Assembly: GCA_002495735.1 (NCBI GenBank)
Contig: DAGM01000013.1
Coordinates: 16,606-30,967 of the forward strand
Direction: 5' to 3'
DNA from: Euryarchaeota archaeon UBA54
Lineage (GTDB): Archaea; Thermoplasmatota; Poseidoniia; Poseidoniales; Thalassarchaeaceae
DNA: 14,362 nt
The notes under the pieces were generated by a model. The model searched no databases, was not told where the DNA came from, and saw nothing but the letters and a program-made list of their open reading frames with translations. A program made the translations under genes and the position numbers. Below, piece after piece: positions 1 through 6,429 of the stretch. The first letter of the stretch is position 1. Every line of letters begins with the position of its first letter.

Positions 1-1
1 T

Positions 2-2617
2 GTGCTGCTGGTGCTGCTGTTCCTTGTGTCGCTCTCGCAATCCGTTTACTCCCAGTCTACCGGGATGACTGGCAGATCAGTCAGCGGCTGCACCTGCCAT
101 TCGAATTCGGGTAGTCTTTCTGCATCCATAAACGGACTCCCCTTTGGCGCGGGTGGCTACACTCCAGGTGCGACCTACTCCCTGCAATGGGACGGCGGCC
201 CCCATGTCTCTGGCGACGGAGGATTCAACTTTAACGTGAGCGCGGGAAGCTGGACGAATCTCGGTGCCTATGTGCAACTCTCGAGCGGTGAGTTGACTCA
301 CAGCAGCGATGCCGCCCGCTCGTGGACCGCAGACTGGGTCGCCCCAGCTGCAGGCACCGGCGACGTTGATTTCACCGTCGCCGTGCTTTACGCCAACGGC
401 AATGGCCAGAACTCGGGTGACACATGGGGCCATGGGGCGTGGACTCTGGAGGAGGCCAGCGGCTCTGGTGACAATCCACCGGTGGCCTCCAACGTTACCT
501 ACGTCCCGGCCAGTCCGACCAAGGGCACCGGGCTGGGTGTTTCTTACGCCTACCACGACGCCGACGGCGACTCCGAGCAGGGCACGCTGATCAAGTGGTG
601 GCGAGACGGACTCAGAGTCTCATCGATAGATGATCTGACCGATGTGCCAAACAGCTGGATTGGAAGGGGGCAGCAATGGCAGGTTGAGGTCACTCCCTCT
701 GACGTAAACCAAGACGGCGAGCCTGTAATGCTCGACCCAGTGACCATTGGCAACACATTGCCGGTTGCGAGAGATCTCGAACTATCTCCAACAGATCCTC
801 TAGACAATGACGACCTCAGTATCGACTACGAGTACTTTGACCTCGATGGCAACACCCAGCAGAACACTGTCATCCAGTGGTACCTCGATGGTGGGCTGAT
901 GCTGGAACTGGATGGCTCGACCTCCGTATCGAGTCTGTGGACGAGGTCAGGGGACGAGTGGCAGGCCTCGGTGAAGCCGCATGATGGGACCGATTACGGT
1001 GACATCATCTGGACACCTGTGTTAGTCATCGGTTCTTCGAATTTGCAACCTTTGGTTACAGCATACATCACACCCTCAGGCAACGCCGTGACCACCGATG
1101 CCCTGCAGGTCATCGTGGGGTACAGCGACCCTGATGGCGACCCCAAGGAAGCGACTGAGATTAGATGGCTCAGGGACGGGACCCAGATTTCTGCTTACAA
1201 CGACTTGAACTGGGTTCCGCCCGAAGCCACTTCGAAAGGCGAGTCTTGGCTCACCGAAGTCAGGGTCTCCGACGGACTGATATGGTCCGAATGGATAACT
1301 ACTAGCACGGTCGTTATACAGAACACGCCCCCTGTGGTGACCTCAATCTCGATGCTCCCTGAGGGGGATCTGATTACTACGATGAATCTGACAGTATCTT
1401 GGGAGCAGAGCGATATCGACGGCGATGCAGAGTCGAACAGCGAAATCCGCTGGTGGGTCAACGGTGAGTGGGTCAATGACTACAATGACATGGTAACGGT
1501 CCCCGCCTCTGAGACAATTAGGGACCAGCACTGGTCGGTGCAGGTCATCCCCGGCGATGGAGAGGGCCTTGGGTCATCGATGAAGACGAATGCCCGCACA
1601 ATTCAGAACGCCCCTCCTGGCGCGCCCGAGATAATGTTGGGAGGAGACTTCGGATCGTCCGAACTAGGGGTGCCCGACTCTGTTCACGACCTAGTGGTGC
1701 AGGCTACTTCTGAGGATCCCGACGAGGAGATGGTTCTGTTTGACTACCAGTGGTCTAGGAACGGCTTCCATGTGCCTGACCTCGACAGCCAGCCAGTGGT
1801 CCCCTCGTCGAGACTTGAGCCCGGTCAGATTTGGAGCGTTATGGTCATCGCAAGCGATCCATGGGGTCTAACCTCATCATCCTCCAAAGAGGTAGCAATC
1901 GCCAACCTCCCTCCCTCCGCTTCGTGGGCGACATCGCCCGAACTGCTGGTTCCGGGAGCTATGATGAGCTTTGATGGAACCGCGTCCACAGATTCGGATG
2001 GGGAGGTGGTGACTTGGTTCTGGACTATCAACGGCGTCAGTCTGTCCGGGCCGGTAATTGACGTGCTTCTCCCCGGAGGAGTGCACACGGTCGCACTAAC
2101 TGTGATAGATGACCTAGGCGATTCTGACACACTGGAGAACGAGGTGGTTCTGGGCTCGGTCAACTCGGTTTCAGAATTCTCAGCTTCTCTCGATGGCTCG
2201 ACCGTCATACTCACGTGGAGCGGAGCTTCCATGGAGTACCGAGTCTACAGTTCCACTAGCCCAATCACAACCGTGGTCGGGCTGACAGCGCTCGACGCTG
2301 AGCCAGCATGGGGGGACCCTGTACCTCTCGATATGGTTCCCGTTGGAGTTACCAGCGACACCTCGTGGAGCGGAACAGTTCCCGCTGCAACAGTACTCTA
2401 CTATGCTGTGACGACGGTGGTCGATGGACATGAGGTGGTTTGGGTTTCAGGCGCGAACATGGTTAGCGTCAATGCCACGACCGCCGCTGAATCAGTCGAT
2501 ACTGATCCAACCGGCTCACCCAAACTTCTCGCTCTGCCGATAGCTGCGCTGCTGCTGATTCTGGGTGCAGCGGCCATCGGAATCACACTGGCGGAGAGCC
2601 GCAGGAGGTCGACGTGA
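2..2617 (+). CDS. Large cell-surface protein: choice-of-anchor V/Reeler-like domain, six Ig/PKD-like repeats, C-terminal membrane anchor (5' partial)
   Basis: The reading frame is open from base 2, and translation begins inside a hydrophobic signal-peptide core, so the true start codon probably lies just outside the window. Residues are counted from the codon at base 2. Residues 20-150 resemble the choice-of-anchor V/Reeler-like fold: a Gly-rich lead, C30-T-C32-H33, then the W-x-A-P-A-x-G-T-G-D-V and GNGQNSGD patterns typical of that family. Residues 158-720 hold six modules of about 95 residues, the last a recognisable PKD domain, followed by an Fn3-like stretch (721-835). A single helix (842-864) and an Arg-rich end (RRR at 867-869) anchor the C-terminus with a short cytoplasmic tail. 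I infer an extracellular stalk-like protein, possibly binding heme or metal at C30/C32/H33. It overlaps the next gene by one base, so the two are probably co-transcribed. The ligand is unknown. Confidence 0.85.
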   Translation: MLLVLLFLVSLSQSVYSQSTGMTGRSVSGCTCHSNSGSLSASINGLPFGAGGYTPGATYSLQWDGGPHVSGDGGFNFNVSAGSWTNLGAYVQLSSGELTHSSDAARSWTADWVAPAAGTGDVDFTVAVLYANGNGQNSGDTWGHGAWTLEEASGSGDNPPVASNVTYVPASPTKGTGLGVSYAYHDADGDSEQGTLIKWWRDGLRVSSIDDLTDVPNSWIGRGQQWQVEVTPSDVNQDGEPVMLDPVTIGNTLPVARDLELSPTDPLDNDDLSIDYEYFDLDGNTQQNTVIQWYLDGGLMLELDGSTSVSSLWTRSGDEWQASVKPHDGTDYGDIIWTPVLVIGSSNLQPLVTAYITPSGNAVTTDALQVIVGYSDPDGDPKEATEIRWLRDGTQISAYNDLNWVPPEATSKGESWLTEVRVSDGLIWSEWITTSTVVIQNTPPVVTSISMLPEGDLITTMNLTVSWEQSDIDGDAESNSEIRWWVNGEWVNDYNDMVTVPASETIRDQHWSVQVIPGDGEGLGSSMKTNARTIQNAPPGAPEIMLGGDFGSSELGVPDSVHDLVVQATSEDPDEEMVLFDYQWSRNGFHVPDLDSQPVVPSSRLEPGQIWSVMVIASDPWGLTSSSSKEVAIANLPPSASWATSPELLVPGAMMSFDGTASTDSDGEVVTWFWTINGVSLSGPVIDVLLPGGVHTVALTVIDDLGDSDTLENEVVLGSVNSVSEFSASLDGSTVILTWSGASMEYRVYSSTSPITTVVGLTALDAEPAWGDPVPLDMVPVGVTSDTSWSGTVPAATVLYYAVTTVVDGHEVVWVSGANMVSVNATTAAESVDTDPTGSPKLLALPIAALLLILGAAAIGITLAESRRRST
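473..2161 (+). repeat. Six tandem ~95-residue Ig/PKD-like protein modules
   Basis: Modules begin at residues 158, 251, 347, 441, 536 and 635 of the surface protein, ending near 720. The shared pattern is N-x-x-P at the start, a D-x-D-G-D-like acidic turn, I-x-W-W/Y-x-x-D/N-G, then a G/R-x-x-W-x-V-x-V step about 30 residues later, closing with V-x-I-x-N. The first four are closest to one another; the fifth is more diverged and the sixth is a classical PKD domain with its D-S-D-G-x-V step. DNA identity between modules is low by eye, so these are old protein duplications rather than recent DNA repeats. Confidence 0.75.
2603..2609 (+). promoter_or_regulatory. Shine-Dalgarno sequence for the second surface-protein gene
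   Basis: AGGAGGT lies 7 bases before the ATG at 2617 and only 4 before the in-frame GTG at 2614. The spacing favours the ATG as the start and shows that internal operon genes here use SD-directed initiation. Confidence 0.65.
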
Positions 2618-3732
2618 TGCGCTCCCGGACCACTGTGCTAATCGTCATCGCACTGCTATTCGCCACCAGCGCCAGCGTGGCAAACCCCGGCGGCGAGGGC
2701 GATGCCGACCGCGACTATACCTGCGGAGGCTCGTGCCACGGCGATCCGGCACTCAGCAGTCCGTCGGACGGAATCGTGACAGTATCAGTCGACCCCCTCG
2801 CATTTTCGGGCACCGCGATGGCAGTACATGTAACGGCCAGTGGGATGAGCTTGTCAGGCAACCGCCTGCTCGGAGTGTTTCTGCTGAGTTCGGTCAGCGG
2901 CAATGACGATCATCCCGAGGACCACGGTTGGAATATCCTGCAGGACCCCAATGGAGGCACTCGCAACTATGTCGAAATCGTCGTCCCGCCTAGCGGTTCG
3001 GTGACGCTGACCTGGGTAATGTTGGCTCCCGAACAGTCCGGCATTCAGACCCTCTTCACAGAGATTCACCATGGCTCCAACCCTAACAGCAATAATTGGG
3101 CCTATTCGGCATTCACTCGCGGATACGTGGTGGATGTCCAGCCCGTGCCAGAGAACCTGCCCGGCTTCGCTTTCGATTGGACTCCCGAGACAAGAGTAAC
3201 CGGAGATGACTCACCGACTGTGATTAGGACGCGGAACACAACTTCGGTGTCGGTTCAGTGGATGCTAGAAGGAGAATGGGTGCCGCACGACGCCGAGGTC
3301 ACAAGCGAGGGCGACGAGTGGCATGCGATGCTCCCGGCAACCATTGGTGACACACGGATTCAGTATCAGGTTACCACGTCCAACGGGGACTTCTCGATAG
3401 TCCAGCCGTGGTTGACCGTGGCCACTGAGCCGGCTGCTTTCGACGGCGAGATATGGGGTGCGAGGATGCAAGCTCTCGCTTTCGGACTGCTCGTCATGGC
3501 GTTCCTGCTCTCGCTGCAGGCTAGGCTATCTCCCTGGGAGGGTCGCCCCGAAATCAATCACACCGAGGAGGTCGAGGCGGCTGAGACGCCGCCTGAGCCC
3601 CCAGGCCTAGAGTCTGCGGACGACTACTGGTCGAGACTGATTCCGTCCGAGGATAATCCTGGATGGTTGTGGGATCCAGTCGAAGAGGAGTGGGTGGCAG
3701 ATCCGAACAATCCACCAGAAGGTGGCGAGTAA
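2617..3732 (+). CDS. Membrane-anchored surface protein with Cx3CH motif, choice-of-anchor V-like, Trp-rich cytoplasmic tail
   Basis: The protein has 371 residues from the ATG at 2617, which overlaps the upstream TGA by one base; a GTG at 2614 is the alternative. A signal peptide covers residues 1-22 (MRSR then a hydrophobic stretch). Mature residues 36-41 read C-G-G-S-C-H, placed like the C-x-C-H of the neighbouring protein. Residues 42-178 form a beta-rich domain with a W-V-M-L-A-P step resembling the W-x-A-P motif of choice-of-anchor V proteins. Residues 184-272 look Ig-like. One membrane helix (about 284-301) is followed by a 68-residue acidic, Pro-rich cytoplasmic tail with W338, W350, W352 and W359. 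The function is unrecognised. I infer a partner of the upstream protein and of the membrane protein that follows, with which it overlaps by one base. Domain assignment is weaker than for the upstream gene. Confidence 0.85.
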   Translation: MRSRTTVLIVIALLFATSASVANPGGEGDADRDYTCGGSCHGDPALSSPSDGIVTVSVDPLAFSGTAMAVHVTASGMSLSGNRLLGVFLLSSVSGNDDHPEDHGWNILQDPNGGTRNYVEIVVPPSGSVTLTWVMLAPEQSGIQTLFTEIHHGSNPNSNNWAYSAFTRGYVVDVQPVPENLPGFAFDWTPETRVTGDDSPTVIRTRNTTSVSVQWMLEGEWVPHDAEVTSEGDEWHAMLPATIGDTRIQYQVTTSNGDFSIVQPWLTVATEPAAFDGEIWGARMQALAFGLLVMAFLLSLQARLSPWEGRPEINHTEEVEAAETPPEPPGLESADDYWSRLIPSEDNPGWLWDPVEEEWVADPNNPPEGGE

Positions 3733-4334
3733 TGTTCGGCGCAGCGACGTTCCATGCCGCGATGGCTGAGGTGGTTGTGGGATCAATGATGTTGGCCACA
3801 CTTTGCGCGGTAGGATGCGCAATAGCCACAATCTTCCCGAATATTGCCGGTGGAAGGCTGTCATCTGAGCGAGTTATGGTTACGATGGACAAAGCCTCCA
3901 TCGCCGGAGCCTTGCTAGGCCTTGTGTTCATGCCCATCGCAGCACTGAGCGGTTCCTTCGCAGCTGACAACGTTGTCAATAACGCTCTGCTCTACAACAA
4001 GTTCGTGTACACCGGTCTGGCCTTTGGGTTCTGGGCCTCGTTCGTCATAGGCAGGGTACGTCTAGGGCCTGGGGTCTGGCAGCACCGCTCGCTTAGCGCG
4101 CTTCAAGGAGCCACGGCGGCCATGGCGATGTTGATGACCACCATGGCTTCGTCGATTGGCGGCAAGTTGGTCCGAGGTGAATCGCTGTTCGATATCATGC
4201 CGATTTGGCTGCCCTCCGACTCGGCCACGGTTCTCAATCCAATCCTTTCAGCGGTACTGCTACTCGTGGGCATAGCAGCTCTGGTCGTGGTGTTCAGGCT
4301 CGGCCCTAGAGCCGAACGCATCTCGCTCGATTAG
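3732..4334 (+). CDS. Five-helix integral membrane protein, DUF2231-like
   Basis: The protein has 200 residues. The start at 3732 is chosen because it gives a TAATG overlap with the upstream stop, a GGTGG sequence 6 bases upstream, and a direct entry into the first helix; a longer in-frame start at 3663 would add a charged segment that is really the other gene read in another frame. Membrane helices fall near residues 11-35, 55-77, 88-108, 121-142 and 168-189. Residue H8 before helix 1, H118 before helix 4, and the S-I-G-G-K-L-V step after helix 4 match the general layout of DUF2231 membrane proteins, some of which accompany cytochrome-like proteins. That assignment is tentative. As the third gene of an operon with two CxCH-type surface proteins, it may be their membrane partner. 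Its stop overlaps the stop of the convergent gene by four bases. Confidence 0.8.
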   Translation: MFGAATFHAAMAEVVVGSMMLATLCAVGCAIATIFPNIAGGRLSSERVMVTMDKASIAGALLGLVFMPIAALSGSFAADNVVNNALLYNKFVYTGLAFGFWASFVIGRVRLGPGVWQHRSLSALQGATAAMAMLMTTMASSIGGKLVRGESLFDIMPIWLPSDSATVLNPILSAVLLLVGIAALVVVFRLGPRAERISLD

Positions 4335-5110
4335 TCGCGAGGCTCGTTTTCATCGGACTCATCCGAATCGTCTTCGTCATCCCACTGGCAATCCTCGGCA
4401 TCCGAATGTCCCTCACACCATTCTTCCTCACCCCAGTCATCTTCATGGTCATGGGGTGGCATCCCTACTCCCATCAGCTCCGTCATCATGCCAGCGCAGG
4501 ATTCGACGAGTGGCTCGAGTCCGCGTGTGATTTGCCACATTGCACCGTGGCTGATTACCGTGCTCTCTTCATGGCCATCATCATCGTAAGTAATCATCTC
4601 GAAGCCTGAACCGTCATCCAACTCGACGGCATGAGTGTTCTCCCAGAAGGTATTGAAGACATGATTATGGCACCACATTTGAGCCATCTCACGAAGGATC
4701 TCAGGGGGCACTCGCATCTGACTCTCCTCTCGCATATCGCGATCGTCGTTACCATGACGCTCATCCATCTCTCGCATGTCACTGCGACCTTCCATCATCC
4801 TGTTCTCGAATATGTCTCTCAGTCCTTCGCAGGCTTCGTCGTCGCCATCATCGCAGGCTATCTCAAGTCTCAACATTTCTTCGTCCAAAACAGCCCCATC
4901 TCTGTCGTCTCCAATTCGATCACTGGGTTCGTCACCTCTGTCGTCATTATCATCGGCGGCGTTAGCATCGCGGTCGTCTCCGAGAGCTCCCGAGCCGAGA
5001 ATGACCGATGCGAAAAGCAGAAGTCCCATGGTCAGGGCAATCTGAGCTGAGCGGTCTCCGGTTGTTTCTTTGCGACTGTCGTCCATGAAATACCGTCTTA
5101 TGTGCCTCAT
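4331..5110 (-). CDS. Acidic, His/Cys-containing membrane-anchored or secreted protein of unknown function
   Basis: The protein has 259 residues from the ATG at 5110; an in-frame ATG at 5086 (removing 8 residues) is equally possible, and neither has a good Shine-Dalgarno sequence. A hydrophobic segment at about residues 24-43 after a charged N-region is a signal peptide or anchor. The rest is dominated by Asp and Glu. Six cysteines (C86, C94, C147, C205, C232, C241) and many histidines are present. Residues 86-97 follow C-x2-G-D-x2-A-C-x2-L, a short pattern also seen in secreted actinobacterial proteins. Residues 140-215 are the most ordered-looking part, with W146-C147-H148-N-H150. The C-terminal 45 residues combine H-D-H, two Cys and acidic runs, suggesting divalent-metal binding; this is inference. 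I do not recognise a family. The gene follows the glycosyltransferase on the same strand after 38 bp. Confidence 0.75.
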   Translation of the reverse strand: MRHIRRYFMDDSRKETTGDRSAQIALTMGLLLFASVILGSGALGDDRDANAADDNDDRGDEPSDRIGDDRDGAVLDEEMLRLEIACDDGDDEACEGLRDIFENRMMEGRSDMREMDERHGNDDRDMREESQMRVPPEILREMAQMWCHNHVFNTFWENTHAVELDDGSGFEMITYDDDGHEESTVISHGAMWQITRGLEPLVESCAGMMTELMGVGMPPHDHEDDWGEEEWCEGHSDAEDCQWDDEDDSDESDENEPRD

Positions 5111-5126
5111 TTCAAGGATTCCACAA

Positions 5127-5145
5127 CATGATTCGTAGAATCATG
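5127..5145. repeat. Perfect 19-bp palindrome (8-bp arms, 3-bp centre) between two minus-strand genes
   Basis: CATGATTC, then GTA, then GAATCATG. It lies in the 38-bp gap between the stop of the glycosyltransferase gene (5149) and the start of the acidic-protein gene (5110). There is no T-tract on either side, so a terminator is not supported. Its centre (5136) is 26 bp upstream of the ATG at 5110, the position where a TATA box would sit for a leaderless transcript, which makes a repressor operator the more natural reading. Confidence 0.5.
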
Positions 5146-5148
5146 CAC

Positions 5149-6378
5149 TCAAAGGGAGTCTAGAATCGCGGCTAGGCGATTGCAATGGGCTTCTGGGCTG
5201 AGATCAAGTTCCGCTATCCTAGAGCGGCCTGCCTCGGCCCAGCGGGCACGGGTCTGTGCATCCGCGGCCTGTTCGAGAGCGGAGTGCCAGGCCGCTTGGT
5301 CGCCCCGCTTCAGGAGGCGGCCGTTCACGCCGTCGATCACGGTGTCGCGGAAGCCGCCCTCGTCGACAAAGAGGGCTGGCGTACCGACGGAGAAAGCTTC
5401 GACCGGCGTGAGTCCGAAGGGCTCGCCATGAGCCATACTTACAACAGCCCTAGCGCTCCGAATCAGCGATGCCATCTCAGGAGAACTGAGGCGCGGGGCA
5501 ATCCATAGTCCAACTCCGCACGATTCAGCGTGTTGGGTGAGATGCACGAGGTCTTCTGCAGCACCGCCTCCGACATGAACAAGTGAGACTCCGCTGCCGG
5601 CCAGCATCGAGACCGTCTCCCATGTGCCCTTCACCCAGCCGGCCCGACCCACGCTCACAGAGTATGGTGCAGCGATGTCTTGTGACCCAGTCGGCTCGTC
5701 TGACCCCGCCTCGGCAGGAAACTCATCCGATACGACGCTAGGTAGCAGCACTCCTGCCTTGACACCGTAAACCTCGCCAATGCGAGCGGCGGTGTAACTG
5801 GAGTTGCCGCTAATTGCTGAGCATGGTCTGTCTGTCAGACCGCGGATGGCCTCAATGTCACGCCGTCTCGCCCGTGATAGCAGGGCGGTTGTCAGACCTA
5901 GGCTGCGTTTGGGCGAGCCATCGATTTCTCTGTGGAGAACATCCTCATGTAGGCCGCGATGCGGCTCGAGCAGGTGGAGGTGAACTGCCACTGAATCGGG
6001 CACGTGTTCGAGCAGAGCAAGGCTACCGTCTCCACTGACCAAGTGGACGGCATCCGAAGCGGCTAACGTCTCAGCAAGGTCGGAGCATCTTTGCCATGCC
6101 TTTGCGGCCGTGTCATTTCCTGAGTCGAGCACGGTTGAGAGTGCGTCGGTCGGCATTTCCCATGCCTCATCGGGGGATATCAGAGGCACTCCGAGCCCTG
6201 AGCAGAGCGATTCTAGCTCTGGCACAGGATGGAGCGTTGCCACGCTAACCGAAAACCTTCGAGCAAACGCAGGGAGGTTACGCATCAAGTCACGCTCGGC
6301 ACCTCCCATTGCAGCGAAACTGCCCTTTGCGACCACTAGGCCGCCGGCAGAGGGACTGTGTTCCCCATTACTCGTCAT
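5149..6378 (-). CDS. GT4-type (GT-B fold) glycosyltransferase
   Basis: The protein has 409 residues, the usual length for retaining GT4 enzymes, which transfer a sugar from a nucleotide-sugar donor at the cytoplasmic membrane face. The N-terminal half has a glycine-rich G-G-A-E-R step (residues 25-29) as in acceptor-binding Rossmann domains. The C-terminal half contains V-G-R-A-G-W-V-K (242-250; R245 and K250 are candidate phosphate contacts), then H317-G-E319-P-F-G-L-T-P-V-E327, the E-x7-E motif, followed by G-T-P and a G-G-F-R-D segment. There is no signal peptide or membrane helix. Donor and acceptor cannot be read from sequence. The gene is divergent from a second GT4-type gene across 51 bp, suggesting a shared role in surface glycan or protein glycosylation. 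The start at 6378 is supported by a TATA-like box centred 26 bp upstream. Confidence 0.9.
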   Translation of the reverse strand: MTSNGEHSPSAGGLVVAKGSFAAMGGAERDLMRNLPAFARRFSVSVATLHPVPELESLCSGLGVPLISPDEAWEMPTDALSTVLDSGNDTAAKAWQRCSDLAETLAASDAVHLVSGDGSLALLEHVPDSVAVHLHLLEPHRGLHEDVLHREIDGSPKRSLGLTTALLSRARRRDIEAIRGLTDRPCSAISGNSSYTAARIGEVYGVKAGVLLPSVVSDEFPAEAGSDEPTGSQDIAAPYSVSVGRAGWVKGTWETVSMLAGSGVSLVHVGGGAAEDLVHLTQHAESCGVGLWIAPRLSSPEMASLIRSARAVVSMAHGEPFGLTPVEAFSVGTPALFVDEGGFRDTVIDGVNGRLLKRGDQAAWHSALEQAADAQTRARWAEAGRSRIAELDLSPEAHCNRLAAILDSL

Positions 6379-6401
6379 ATCCGACCCATCACCCGCCCTC
6401 G

Positions 6402-6407
6402 TTTAAG
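6402..6407. promoter_or_regulatory. Candidate bidirectional TATA box between divergent glycosyltransferases
   Basis: TTTAAG read on the plus strand and CTTAAA on the minus strand. The centre of TTTAA (6404) is exactly 26 bp from the ATG at 6430 (+) and 26 bp from the ATG at 6378 (-). Archaeal TATA boxes centre about 26 bp upstream of transcription starts, so both genes could be transcribed leaderless from one element. This rests on spacing and the AT-rich core in a GC-rich gap. Confidence 0.5.
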
Positions 6408-6429
6408 TCCGATACGCCTTGGTGGGCGC

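Noticed and set aside
3663..3731. Longer start for the five-helix membrane protein
   Set aside because: It would place 23 charged residues, read from within the upstream gene, before the first helix; the ATG at 3732 gives the same 1-base overlap arrangement as the previous gene pair and has a GGTGG sequence upstream.
4631..5050. Open plus-strand frames opposite the acidic protein
   Set aside because: They are antisense shadows of GAT/GAC/GAA-rich codons, giving Ser/Ile/Val-rich low-complexity translations with no start signal or domain.
5127..5145. Palindrome as an intrinsic terminator
   Set aside because: No T-run follows it on either strand.
6358..6429. Longer start for the plus-strand glycosyltransferase
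   Set aside because: It overlaps the divergent gene's first codons, adds a Pro/Arg-rich segment that is not part of a GT-B fold, and would lie upstream of the candidate TATA box.
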